Of a stretch of DNA of 64,000 bases, positions 27,401 to 36,118 are shown piece after piece. The stretch's first letter is position 1, and every line of letters starts with the position of its first letter. Origin of the DNA: Bacteroidota bacterium (GTDB taxonomy: Bacteria > Bacteroidota > Ignavibacteria > Ignavibacteriales > Ignavibacteriaceae); NCBI GenBank assembly GCA_022564295.1, contig JADFLR010000008.1, positions 88,073 through 152,072 of the forward strand, given 5' to 3'. A program made the translations under genes and the position numbers. The notes below the pieces were generated by a model that was given only the letters and a program-made list of their open reading frames with translations, did no database searches and was not told the DNA's origin.

Positions 27401-27481
27401 GTTTATCTTACAAGAATTGAAGCTGTAAGTGCTTCAGGTAATTCAGAATTTGCAATAATTAAAATTGCAGTAGTTAAATAA
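24434..27481 (+). CDS. M6-like protein with type IX sorting domain, catalytic site lost
   Basis: This 1015-residue secreted protein has a signal peptide and an M6 (immune-inhibitor-A-like) metalloprotease domain (about 40-330). In the M6 family the zinc motif reads HExxHxLGLPD; here residues 252-262 read ASVGSHLGLPD, so both zinc histidines and the catalytic glutamate are replaced, and no other HExxH is present. The following DLFDTETGLSAIGRFGLMDG is otherwise well conserved. Residues about 560-900 form a beta-propeller/FG-GAP-like region (IADFEGDSKSEIISITKDG), and the end is a type IX sorting domain (NYPNPVYEGTTNI...). It is probably a non-enzymatic surface protein exported by the neighbouring PorU/PorV system. 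Confidence 0.75.
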   Translation: MMKISLPVFILLISLGSLSAQSFKVNFKVQPAANVNAEVIDTLKILAIMVNFQEDRDGATFGNGKFGSIYSVDYGSTILDPLPHDAQYFKDHLLFVRNYFQKVSNNILYIEFEVLPDTFSVKQTMRNYSPLPGSDDFTPLGNFAVEAWTLADQLYPGFDFSAYDLFTIFHAGVGRDISLPGSIGNERDLPSVYLSEMAFKDIFGESFDGIPVSGGSFKITNSMIMPETESRELETISGTFLFEITINGLLCASVGSHLGLPDLFDTETGLSAIGRFGLMDGQGIFAFGGTYPPEPCPWSKIFLGWAEPVTVELDNADVSLVTKLAAEIGDTVILKVPLNSSEYYLIENRNRDANDDGSTVTYIVNGITITRTFTKDTTGYQSFDVDSLAGVIIDVDEFDWAVPGNGILIWHIDENIINEKIAENKVNTDKKRRGVDVEEADGVQDIGEEFQTIFGDIVIGEGTDRDFWYSLNPAELYQNLFNKETRPNTRTNINANSLITIKDFSEISNRMSFKLEFGDSIVKPIFSSKLNITPPVQGLSNRYPELKSFNLVDNDYLRIIINDSVFVSLPDFASSKVSFLAGGETGARHTYGVMDSSLNFYLTSLDFPPQTFEGKVNIGELVSSPIIINSTDTGIYELIFGTRNGNIISYSLGSFSTLPNENQPPELKDIIELSVDHAIEKLASNGEFVAAIGRMTLEIFPQTHLYYSTEGEILFEDELPLDLVITKNSDEENLAVVLTDAKKIYIIIAGKIQSEFSVRANDEIGTISLTDLKQDGTNYIVLNNGNNIEAYNLTGAMADNFPFTDPEGIGFIGTPVIADFEGDSKSEIISITKDGRIFAIDGGTGKVVTGFPISTGSGVPVTPVLYNANGKTNLAVINDQNVLSAWSISSIEGKLYWSEEFGNPQNTSFIPAAENRNRINEFFPTDRAYNYPNPVYEGTTNIRYYVSEDSKINIKIFDLAGDFVAELNDDATGGMDNETVWNVGDIQSGVYLTRIEAVSASGNSEFAIIKIAVVK

Positions 27482-27598
27482 TGATTTTTAAAGTTCAGGT
27501 GTAAGTTCAAGTTAAAGTAAATATTTTTAATCTTAAACTTGATCTTATGATTGAACTCAAACTTGTACACGATCTTAAACCAAAACCTAAACTTAATC
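27482..27598. repeat. degenerate AACTTGATCTTA-like repeats
   Basis: The spacer consists mostly of loosely repeated 11-14 base units of the type AAACTTGATCTTA, AACTCAAACTTG and AAACTTAATCTTG, with inverse versions (AAGTTCAAGTT) at the left. It could form a long imperfect hairpin or be the residue of replication slippage. No ORF or clear promoter is visible. Confidence 0.4.
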
Positions 27599-30500
27599 TT
27601 GAAAAATATTGCATTCTTCTTAGTCTTTATTTCCTCCAATCTTTATGCACAGTTTACAGAATTTCATCCTGAATTGGATTGGTTTACGATTAAGGGGAAA
27701 AATATTGAAGTGCATTTTCATGCAGAAGCAAAACGTACTGCCGAGGTTGTTGCCAAAATTGCCAATGAGGTATGGGGCCCAATCACATCACTTTACCAAT
27801 ACGAACCGGATCTTGTTCATTATGTAATTAAAGATATTGATGATTATTCAAACGGCGCTACGTATTTTTTCGATAATAAAATTGAAATTTGGACGAGCGC
27901 ATTGGATTATGACCTGCGGGGTACACACAACTGGCTGCGCAATGTAATATCGCACGAGTTTACTCACATGGTACAAATACAGGCAGCGATAAAAACTTCG
28001 CGCACAGTGCCCATTGCTTTTTTACAATGGCTTAATTATGATGATGAAAGAAGACCTGATATTTTATACGGCTATCCGAATGTAGTTGTATCATATCCGC
28101 TCTCATCCATAAACGTCCCTGCGTGGTTTGCGGAAGGTACCGCTCAGTATATGCGCACCGAGTTTAATTACGATAATTGGGATTCACATCGCGATATGAT
28201 CCTTCGCTCTTATGCTTTGGATGGAAATATGTTAACCTGGAATCAGATGGGAGTGTTTGGCAAAACAAGTCTTGGCAATGAATCAGTTTATAATTCCGGT
28301 TTTGCTCTAACAAGTTACATTGCACAAAAATATGGTGAAGATAAGCTGAGAGAAATAAATTTTGCGTTAAGTAATATAGGAACGTTCACAATTGATGCAG
28401 CTTTTGAGAAAGTGCTTGGTAAAGATGGAAACGAAATTTATGAGGAGTGGAAAAAATATATAACCGAGGATTATAAAAAACGTACTGAAGATGTTCTTTC
28501 AAATCTTGTTATTGGCGAAACCATTGCCGATGTTGGCTTTGGAAATTTCTATCCGTCTTTTTCACCGGATGGGAAGAAAATATTATACGTTTCAAATAAA
28601 TCAGCAGATTACTTTGGTCTTTCCAGTATCTATGAATATGATATTGCAACAAAAGAAAGTAAACCTTTAATTCCAGCTATTCGTTCTACATATGATTGGA
28701 TTAAAGGCGAAAATAAATTAGTTTATTCAAGATTAACAGAAAAGAATCCGTACTGGTATAACGTGCATGATATTTTCATATATGATTTTGATAAGAAAAA
28801 AGAAAAACGATTAACTTCAAATTTAAGAGCCAACCAACCTTCAGTTTCACACGATGGGAAAAAGATAGTTTTCCTTTTTCAAAAAGATGGAACAACAAAC
28901 CTTGGTATAATTGATATCGATGGAAAAAACTTTAAGCAGATAACATTCTACGAGAACGGTGAACAGGTTTACAATCCAAAATTTTCAAATGATGATTTGT
29001 TTATAATTTTTGATTATTCATATGCTAATACAAGAGACATCGCAATAGTAGATGTTAACGGTGGTGCAGTTGAATTTGTTATAGCAACTGATAAAGATGA
29101 ACGACATCCGGTATTCGATGCAAAGGGTAATCTTATTTATGCTTCGGATGAAACAGGAATCTTTAACATTTACATGCTCGATCTTACGTCCGGAACGAAG
29201 GATCAATTAACAAATGTAGTTGGCGGTGCGTTCATGCCCAATGTAAATGAAAACGGTGATATAGTTTACGCAGGTTATACATCAACAGGATACAAAATTT
29301 TCCGTATCAATAATGAGAATCAGGAAAAAGTAATTGATGATAATTCTTATGTGTGGAAAGTTGATCCGCCTCTTGGTAAGAATAAACCTAACGGTGATAT
29401 TCAAAATTTTAATATAGATTCGCTGCGAAACTATAATGATTATAACGTTAACAACTTTGATGTAGAAAAATATTCGGGTGCGTTTTCAAGTCTTACTGTT
29501 TTTCCGTATATCAGAATTGATGATTATAATCTCGCAAATAATTTTTTCCAAAAAATAAAGCCCGGCTTATACGTCACCTCTACTGATATGTTAAACCGAT
29601 TTTCGTTTTTTGCCGGTGCTGATATAAATGCCCGGCTTGAAAGAGATCTCTTTTTCATTTTTGATTATAGGAACAAACTACCTCTTCTAAGCTTAATTGG
29701 AGTATATCCGGAGTTAGCTGTGGAATTATATAGCGTAAGTCGTGTAGCAGATGTTGATATTTTCTTCGGAGCTGATACGGTAGATGGTGAAGTTAAGTAT
29801 GATTTAACAATTCCTACCGATGTTACTTATAACCTTTTTGAGTTTGATTTTGTTGCCAGACACAGAATTATCAATAGGTTTCAAAATATTGAGCTGCGGT
29901 TTATTTTCAGCAGATATACTGCAACGTTAGGCAGCTTTATTATACCAACACCCGGAGAACCGATTCTTTACCCAACAACCGATGATACATATTTCATCGG
30001 AAGAGATTTTAGAGTGAAGTATAATTGGTCATCCATAACACCAACAAGAGATAGAGAAATAAACCCCATAGGTTTTTCATTTGAGTTTACATATGATTAT
30101 GAGTGGAATGAGTTTAACGAGAGTGGCGAGTTTATTATTGAAGACGGATTGCTTAAACCAAAATTCGGGCACTTCAATTTTCATAGGTTAGAACTAAATA
30201 CAAGATTTTATTTCCCACTCTGGTCAGATCATACTTTAACAGCACAGTTGAGAGCGGGTACTATTTTAGGACCTGAAGTGCCGGCTTTCTTTAATTTCTT
30301 TTTAGGCGGTTTGATTGGTATGAAAGCGTATCCATTCTATGCTATAGAAGGTAATGATTTAGCTTGGATCCATTTAGCATACAGGTTTCCGTTGGCGCGC
30401 GATATTGACGCGAAGTTTGGTCATCTTTATATAGATAAAATATTCTTATCAATAAATTTTGATGTGGGAAATGCATGGACAGGAGAAGCATTGAAATTTG

Positions 30501-30718
30501 AAGGTACTAAAAAAGGTATTGGCGCTGAACTTAGAATCCATATGAATTCGTATTATCTATTCCCAACAGACTTATTCTTTAATGCTTCTTACGGTTTGGA
30601 TCAGTTTCAGAGAATTGTAAATAATCAAATTATTACATACGGTAAAGAGTTCAGATTTTATGGCGGGATTCTTTTTGGCTTTGATATTGTGAATATTGAT
30701 AACAATTTAAAATTTTGA
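27599..30718 (+). CDS. surface protein: gluzincin protease, WD40-like propeller and beta-barrel
   Basis: Three domains are seen in 1039 residues after a signal peptide ending YAQ. An N-terminal zinc-protease domain carries HEFTH (119-123) and the third ligand in AWFAEGTAQYM (Glu179). A TolB-like PD40 propeller covers about 300-590, with repeats such as PSFSPDGKKILYVSNKS and PSVSHDGKKIVFLFQKDG. The C-terminal about 400 residues are a beta-barrel with a surface-antigen-like end (FFLGGLIGMKAYPF...NFDVGNAW). A TTG start at 27599 is preferred because MKNIAFFLVFISS then forms the signal peptide. The barrel suggests an outer-membrane protein that displays its own protease. Substrate and processing are unknown. 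Confidence 0.72.
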   Translation: MKNIAFFLVFISSNLYAQFTEFHPELDWFTIKGKNIEVHFHAEAKRTAEVVAKIANEVWGPITSLYQYEPDLVHYVIKDIDDYSNGATYFFDNKIEIWTSALDYDLRGTHNWLRNVISHEFTHMVQIQAAIKTSRTVPIAFLQWLNYDDERRPDILYGYPNVVVSYPLSSINVPAWFAEGTAQYMRTEFNYDNWDSHRDMILRSYALDGNMLTWNQMGVFGKTSLGNESVYNSGFALTSYIAQKYGEDKLREINFALSNIGTFTIDAAFEKVLGKDGNEIYEEWKKYITEDYKKRTEDVLSNLVIGETIADVGFGNFYPSFSPDGKKILYVSNKSADYFGLSSIYEYDIATKESKPLIPAIRSTYDWIKGENKLVYSRLTEKNPYWYNVHDIFIYDFDKKKEKRLTSNLRANQPSVSHDGKKIVFLFQKDGTTNLGIIDIDGKNFKQITFYENGEQVYNPKFSNDDLFIIFDYSYANTRDIAIVDVNGGAVEFVIATDKDERHPVFDAKGNLIYASDETGIFNIYMLDLTSGTKDQLTNVVGGAFMPNVNENGDIVYAGYTSTGYKIFRINNENQEKVIDDNSYVWKVDPPLGKNKPNGDIQNFNIDSLRNYNDYNVNNFDVEKYSGAFSSLTVFPYIRIDDYNLANNFFQKIKPGLYVTSTDMLNRFSFFAGADINARLERDLFFIFDYRNKLPLLSLIGVYPELAVELYSVSRVADVDIFFGADTVDGEVKYDLTIPTDVTYNLFEFDFVARHRIINRFQNIELRFIFSRYTATLGSFIIPTPGEPILYPTTDDTYFIGRDFRVKYNWSSITPTRDREINPIGFSFEFTYDYEWNEFNESGEFIIEDGLLKPKFGHFNFHRLELNTRFYFPLWSDHTLTAQLRAGTILGPEVPAFFNFFLGGLIGMKAYPFYAIEGNDLAWIHLAYRFPLARDIDAKFGHLYIDKIFLSINFDVGNAWTGEALKFEGTKKGIGAELRIHMNSYYLFPTDLFFNASYGLDQFQRIVNNQIITYGKEFRFYGGILFGFDIVNIDNNLKF

Positions 30719-30739
30719 AAATGCAAAGGAATATCCGGG

Positions 30740-31615
30740 ATGAAAAAATCGATTTTTAAATATCATTTACTATCTCTCTTGTTTTTCGCAGTTAACTTTG
30801 CGCAAAATATCGAGTTAGAAAATTACAAACTCACCGGTAATCTTTTAGCAGATTCAAAAATTGTATTGAATGATTATAATGAATTATCTGCTGTGTTTGC
30901 TTTAGATGATTTGCCCAATAAAAAGTCTCCTGCATTGGCAGGAGTTATGTCACTCGTTCTGCCCGGCTCGGGTGAGTTATATGTTGGTGAATATCTTAAG
31001 GCAGCAATCTTTTTTGCAGTAGAGGCAGCTTTAATTACTGTTGCAGTTGTTAATAATAACCAAGGGGACGATCTAACTGCTGAATTTGAAGCGTTTGCAG
31101 ATGAGCACTGGAGTGTAGTTAAGTACGCTGAATATTTTAATGCACACAAAGATGAATTAGGGCTTCCTGAAGGATGTAATATTAATATTACGGAAGATCC
31201 AAATCTTCTCCCGTGGGAACAGATAGATAATTGGAATGAGATAAACTTTTGTGAAAGCGTTTTCTCTCATCATTTACCTAAGTACGGTGAACAGCAGTAT
31301 TACGAATTAATCGGAAAGTACCCTCAATACAGTACTGGGTGGGACGAGTTTGATCCTGCTGTGGACGTGTTTCGTTATGTTCCGCAAATTATGAAAGACT
31401 ACTCGGCGATGCGAGGTAATGCAAATGATGCTTATAACGTTGCTTCAAAAGCTGTGATAGGACTTTATATCAATCATCTTTTAAGCGCTATTGATGCTGT
31501 TTGGTCTGCAGCAACTTATAATAAAAACCTGGCAATAACGATGAGGGTCCAAAATATTCAGTTTACCGATAAAATTGAGTTTGTTCCGACTTTAAATATC
31601 AGTTATAATTTTTAA
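30740..31615 (+). CDS. DUF5683-like membrane or secreted protein
   Basis: This 291-residue protein has a signal peptide (ending VNFAQ) and a hydrophobic pair of segments with SLVLPGSGELYVGEYLKAAIFF (written here in two parts: PGSGELY, then GEYLKAA), the P-G-x-G-x-x-Y pattern of DUF5683/TM2-like proteins. The central part is acidic and rich in Tyr and Trp. It starts 21 bases after the barrel gene and is probably co-transcribed with it. The function is unknown; the family is common in Bacteroidota envelopes. Confidence 0.55.
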   Translation: MKKSIFKYHLLSLLFFAVNFAQNIELENYKLTGNLLADSKIVLNDYNELSAVFALDDLPNKKSPALAGVMSLVLPGSGELYVGEYLKAAIFFAVEAALITVAVVNNNQGDDLTAEFEAFADEHWSVVKYAEYFNAHKDELGLPEGCNINITEDPNLLPWEQIDNWNEINFCESVFSHHLPKYGEQQYYELIGKYPQYSTGWDEFDPAVDVFRYVPQIMKDYSAMRGNANDAYNVASKAVIGLYINHLLSAIDAVWSAATYNKNLAITMRVQNIQFTDKIEFVPTLNISYNF

Positions 31616-31700
31616 TCTTCACAAAATTACGATTCCGGAAGTTTATTAATCGGCATCATCGTTTATTCATTTCTTCTTAAAGAATCTTTATTTTTATTTT

Positions 31701-33011
31701 ATGAAAATTCCCTTAGTGGTAATAATCGGTCGTCCTAATGTTGGTAAATCAACTTTATATAACAGGTTAGTTGGGAAGCGCGGAGCCATAGTTGATGACA
31801 TTAGCGGTGTAACCCGCGATAGAAATTATGCCGAAGCGGAATGGGCCGGTAAAAAATATACTCTTATTGATACGGGTGGTTATGTCCCTGCATCGGAAAA
31901 TGTTTTTGAAAAAGCAATAAAGGAACAAGTTGAAATTGCAATTGAAGAAGCTGATGCAATTTTGTTTATGGTTGATGTACGCACGGGGCTAAATCCTATG
32001 GATATTGATATTGCTAATATGCTAAGAACCTCCGGCAGAGATTTTTATTTACTTGTTAATAAAGTTGATTCTGCAAGCTATGAAATAGCTGCAACAGAAT
32101 TTTATGGTTTAGGTGTTGAAAAAATTTATGATGTTTCTGCCTTAGGCGGAAGAAATATTGGTGATCTGCTTGATGATGTAACCTCCAGCTTTGATGAAAC
32201 TTATTCCGAAGAAACTGATACACGATTGAAGATAGCAATTGTTGGAAGACCGAATGTAGGCAAATCATCTTTAACAAACGCCTTGCTCGGTGAAGAGAGA
32301 AGCATTGTTACGGATATACCAGGAACTACCCGCGATAGTATAAACTCAATATTAAAGTACTACGGCGAAGAAATAATTTTGATTGATACGGCGGGTCTCC
32401 GTAAAAAGAAAAGAGTTCAGGAAAGTATAGAGTTTTATTCCAACATTCGTACTTTAAAAGCAATTGGCGAGTGCGATGTTGCGGTTGTGATGATTGATGC
32501 TCAACCCGGATTGGAAAAGCAAGATCAAAAAATAATTGATGAAGTTGTACGCTGGAAAAAAGGTTTGGTAATTGCAATTAATAAGTGGGACCTCATTGAA
32601 AAAGATTCAAAAACAGCAGCCGGGTATGAACGAAATATGTTCGAAAAACTTGGCGCAGTAAATTATGCCGAAGTTATTTTTATATCTGCATTAACAAAAC
32701 AACGTATTTATAAACTTCTTGAGATTTGTAAAAACATTGCAGTGACCAGAAAGTTTAAAATTCAAACTAACAAATTGAATGATGACCTTCTTCCTCTAAT
32801 AAATGCAAATCCTCCGCCGGCAACTCGATCGGGGAGGGAAGTTAAAATAAAATACATAACGCAAATGGGCGATTACTATCCTATCTTTGCTTTCTTCTGC
32901 AACTATCCAAAACATGTTGCCGATAATTACAAACGATTTCTGGAAAATTTGATAAGAAAGCAATATGGTTTTAAGGGTGTTCCAATGACATTGAGTTTTA
33001 AAGAAAAATGA
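31701..33011 (+). CDS. der: ribosome-associated GTPase Der (EngA)
   Basis: This 436-residue protein has the double-G-domain layout unique to Der. Each half has a P-loop GRPNVGKS (near residues 10 and 181), a G3 motif (DTGG, DTAG) and a G4 motif (NKVD, NKWD), followed by the C-terminal KH-like domain (PPATRSGREVKIKYITQ, PKHVADNYKRFLEN). It acts in 50S ribosome subunit maturation. Its stop overlaps the next start by four bases. Confidence 0.96.
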   Translation: MKIPLVVIIGRPNVGKSTLYNRLVGKRGAIVDDISGVTRDRNYAEAEWAGKKYTLIDTGGYVPASENVFEKAIKEQVEIAIEEADAILFMVDVRTGLNPMDIDIANMLRTSGRDFYLLVNKVDSASYEIAATEFYGLGVEKIYDVSALGGRNIGDLLDDVTSSFDETYSEETDTRLKIAIVGRPNVGKSSLTNALLGEERSIVTDIPGTTRDSINSILKYYGEEIILIDTAGLRKKKRVQESIEFYSNIRTLKAIGECDVAVVMIDAQPGLEKQDQKIIDEVVRWKKGLVIAINKWDLIEKDSKTAAGYERNMFEKLGAVNYAEVIFISALTKQRIYKLLEICKNIAVTRKFKIQTNKLNDDLLPLINANPPPATRSGREVKIKYITQMGDYYPIFAFFCNYPKHVADNYKRFLENLIRKQYGFKGVPMTLSFKEK

Positions 33012-34375
33012 TATCAGGTAAAAGAATAATTGTAGTGGGCGGAAACGCCGCAGGACCAGCTGCTGCAGCAAAAGCAAAAAGAGTTAATCCCAACGCAAAG
33101 GTAACTCTCTTTGAAGCAGCAAGTTTCATATCAACGGGCACTTGCGAAATTCCTTACGTTTTATCGGGTGAAATCAATAGTTATGAAGATATCGTTTACT
33201 ATTCAGCGGGAACTTTTTTAAATAAAAAAGGAGTGGGAGTTTTTATCAATCATCTTGTTGAAAGTATTGATAGACGTGGGAAAAACATAACTGTGAAAGA
33301 TATTCAAACTGATAAAAAAATTATTCATCCTTATGATTCACTTATTCTTTCAACCGGTTCTCTTGCAAGAAGAATTCCCGGTTTTTACAAAGAGTTAAAA
33401 AATGTTTTTCAGCTCAAAACTATTGATGATTTAATTGAAGTTCAAAAATATATTGAGTTAAATTCAGTTCAAACGGTTACAATTATTGGTTCAGGATATA
33501 TTGGTATTGAAGCATCTGAAGCATTAGATAAAAAGGATCTAAAAGTAATATTACTTGAAAGAGAAAAATTACCGTTACCAAAATCTGAAGCAGAAATAAG
33601 TAAGAAAGTTTTAAATGAATTAGAAAACAACTCCGTGCAATTTATTGGCGGCATCAAAAACATCGAACCGTTTATTAAAGAAGATGTAGTTATTTTTGTA
33701 AAATATGATGACGAGCACTTACAAACCGATCTAATACTTTTAACCGTGGGCATCTCGCCAAATAATACATTAGCTGAAAAAGCAAAATTGGAGTTGGGCA
33801 AATTCGGTGGAATGAAAGTTGACAAGAAACTAAGAACAGCCGATAGAAACATATTTGCAGCTGGTGATAACATTGAAATATTGAATGCAATTACAGGCAA
33901 ACCGGATTACTTACCTTTTGCAACTTATGCTCATGCATATGGGCATATTGCCGGAGAAAATGCAGCGGGCGGCAATGTTAATGTTGAACCAATAATTAAA
34001 AATGTGAGTGTAAAAATTTTCGCTAACTATTTTGCTTCAGTTGGATTGAGCAGCATCGAAGCTGATATCAGCAGATTTAAGACTGATAGTGTTAGTGCGG
34101 AAGTTCCGAATCTTGTTAAAGTTATGCCCGAGAGCAGGAATGTATTTGGGAAAATAATTTATGATTTCGAAAGCAACAGGATTCTTGGAGGGTCATTTTT
34201 TGGAGGAAAAGAAGTTTCCGGTTATGCTGATTTAATTGCATCGGCAATTTATTCTAAACAAAAAATAGATTTTCTTGAAAAAGTAAATTATAATTATACT
34301 TCGCCGCTTTCGCCCTTTATTAATTTGTTATCGGTTCTTGGAAGAAAAGCTATTAGAAAAATAAAGAGAGTGTAG
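33008..34375 (+). CDS. CoA-disulfide-reductase-like FAD oxidoreductase
   Basis: This 455-residue flavoprotein has an N-terminal FAD site (VVGGNAAGPAAAAKAK), a single redox cysteine, Cys46 (STGTCEIPYVL), placed like that of CoA-disulfide reductase/NADH oxidase, a second NAD site (TIIGSGYIGIEASEAL), the FAD-binding IFAAGD segment, and the C-terminal dimerisation domain. The single Cys rather than CxxxxC excludes glutathione reductase. It probably reduces CoA disulfide, persulfide or oxygen with NAD(P)H. It overlaps der and precedes upp by 3 bases. Confidence 0.82.
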   Translation: MISGKRIIVVGGNAAGPAAAAKAKRVNPNAKVTLFEAASFISTGTCEIPYVLSGEINSYEDIVYYSAGTFLNKKGVGVFINHLVESIDRRGKNITVKDIQTDKKIIHPYDSLILSTGSLARRIPGFYKELKNVFQLKTIDDLIEVQKYIELNSVQTVTIIGSGYIGIEASEALDKKDLKVILLEREKLPLPKSEAEISKKVLNELENNSVQFIGGIKNIEPFIKEDVVIFVKYDDEHLQTDLILLTVGISPNNTLAEKAKLELGKFGGMKVDKKLRTADRNIFAAGDNIEILNAITGKPDYLPFATYAHAYGHIAGENAAGGNVNVEPIIKNVSVKIFANYFASVGLSSIEADISRFKTDSVSAEVPNLVKVMPESRNVFGKIIYDFESNRILGGSFFGGKEVSGYADLIASAIYSKQKIDFLEKVNYNYTSPLSPFINLLSVLGRKAIRKIKRV

Positions 34376-34378
34376 AAC

Positions 34379-35017
34379 ATGAATAAAGCATTTATGAATT
34401 TTAATTTAATAGATCATCCACTTGTAAAAAGAAATATTACCATTCTTCGTGATGTTAACACAAACTGTGAAACCTTCAGATCTGCAATTTCCCGGCTTTC
34501 AAATATTATTGCCGTAAAGCTTTTTGTTGATCTTAAACTAACAGAAATTGAGGTACAAACTCCGTTAGAAAAAACAAAGGGTTTCAAACTTGCGCAGGAA
34601 GTCGTTATTGTCCCGGTGCTGCGGGCAGGATTGGGAATGGTAAACGGATTTTTGCAGGTTATACCTGATGCGAAAGTAGGTCACATTGGTTTGGAGCGTG
34701 ATGAAGAAACACTTAAACCGGTTGAGTATTATTACAAAACACCTGCTAATTTGATTCGGCACGAAATAATATTGGTTGATCCAATGTTAGCAACGGGCGG
34801 AAGTGGCTCGGCAGCAATTTCTTTCTTAAAAAAACGGGGTGCAGATAATATTATTTTTGCCTGTATTGTAGCTGCTCCTGAAGGAATAAATAAAATTAAT
34901 GAAGACCATCCGGATGTAAAAATATTCGGTGCGGCTCTTGATAGAGAACTTAATGATAAAGGATATATTTTACCCGGATTGGGTGACGCAGGAGACAGAA
35001 CATTTGGCACACTGTAG
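34379..35017 (+). CDS. upp: uracil phosphoribosyltransferase
   Basis: This 212-residue pyrimidine-salvage enzyme makes UMP from uracil and PRPP. The PRPP loop VDPMLATGGSGSAA and the uracil-binding C-terminal LPGLGDAGDRTFGT are complete, as is the N-terminal DHPLVKRNITILRD. The length is normal (208-212). The 3' end overlaps the start of the following TPR gene by 14 bases. Confidence 0.95.
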   Translation: MNKAFMNFNLIDHPLVKRNITILRDVNTNCETFRSAISRLSNIIAVKLFVDLKLTEIEVQTPLEKTKGFKLAQEVVIVPVLRAGLGMVNGFLQVIPDAKVGHIGLERDEETLKPVEYYYKTPANLIRHEIILVDPMLATGGSGSAAISFLKKRGADNIIFACIVAAPEGINKINEDHPDVKIFGAALDRELNDKGYILPGLGDAGDRTFGTL

Positions 35018-36023
35018 CTTTTTATCTTTAATAATATATTTCATTTTATTTAACTTTACTTTTGCACAGGATTTTCCTATTCAGCGAGTTGATTCTCTGC
35101 TTAAATCCGGTATAAGGAATATTGTTAATCAGGAATACACTGAAGCGAACAAAAATTTTAAGCAGCTTGCATTAGAATATCCCGAAGTGCCGTTAGGCAA
35201 AATTTATCTTGCAGCAAGTAAAATTACGGAAGCGTACGATTACAAAAAGGAATATGATTCTGATTATATTGAATCAAATCTGCAAGAAGCGAGAGAACAG
35301 GCAGAAGAACTTCTTTCAACTGATGAAGATAATTTGTGGTTCAATTATTATTACGCTTTGACTGAAGGTTTCATTGCGTATTATGATGCGATACGGGATA
35401 ACTGGCTGTCCGCTCTTTCAATAGGAATGAATTCAATTTCGGCTTTCGGTAAATGCATAAATATTGAAAATAATTTTTATGAAGCATATACTGCAATCGG
35501 AACTTATGAATACTGGATGAGCAGAAAAACAGAATTTTTAGATTGGATGCCTTTTTATGAAGACGAAACTAAAATTGGAATCGAAAAACTCCGAACAGCA
35601 ATTCAATCTGCTTCTTACAACTCTCATCTTGCTGTCAATTCACTCATTTGGATTTATATCGATCAGAAAGATTTTAACACTGCAATAGAAATAGGACAGA
35701 AAGCCGTAAATGAATTCCCAGATTCCAGATATTTTAAATGGGGATTAGCCAGAGCTTACGAGGATGTAAATACTGATTCTTCAATACAGCTCTATTATGA
35801 TTTACTCGAATCATTCAGGCAGGAGAAAGATCAGAACCGTATTAACGAAATTGTATTAAAACACATAATCGCACAACAGTATGTTAAAACAGGGGCGAAG
35901 GAAAAAGCTTTAATTTTATGTGATGAAATTCTATCAATGAATGACCTGAATGATTATGAACTTTCAATGCTCGAAGAACGTCTGGAAAGAGTAAAAGAAT
36001 TTAAAAATACTCTTATTCAATAG
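35004..36023 (+). CDS. secreted TPR-like protein
   Basis: This 339-residue protein has a signal peptide (FLSLIIYFILFNFTFAQ) and TPR-like helical pairs (VNQEYTEANKNFKQLALEYP, DFNTAIEIGQKAVNEFPDS). The TTG at 35004 is chosen because AGGAGA lies 8 bases upstream and the signal peptide follows; the longer frame would run far into upp. The overlap with upp suggests translational coupling, although the function (periplasmic scaffold) is unrelated. Confidence 0.7.
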   Translation: MAHCSFLSLIIYFILFNFTFAQDFPIQRVDSLLKSGIRNIVNQEYTEANKNFKQLALEYPEVPLGKIYLAASKITEAYDYKKEYDSDYIESNLQEAREQAEELLSTDEDNLWFNYYYALTEGFIAYYDAIRDNWLSALSIGMNSISAFGKCINIENNFYEAYTAIGTYEYWMSRKTEFLDWMPFYEDETKIGIEKLRTAIQSASYNSHLAVNSLIWIYIDQKDFNTAIEIGQKAVNEFPDSRYFKWGLARAYEDVNTDSSIQLYYDLLESFRQEKDQNRINEIVLKHIIAQQYVKTGAKEKALILCDEILSMNDLNDYELSMLEERLERVKEFKNTLIQ

Positions 36024-36118
36024 TTCGTAATTTATAACCCATCTCTGCCTGACTTTACCATCTCAAATAAAAAAGTTAAATTGTTACTTAATTAAAAAGT
36101 GAATTAATTAATAAGGTA

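Noticed and set aside
33469..33900. Minus-strand frame of 143 codons antisense to the CoA-disulfide-reductase-like gene
   Set aside because: It lies wholly inside a well-recognised gene on the other strand and has no family features.
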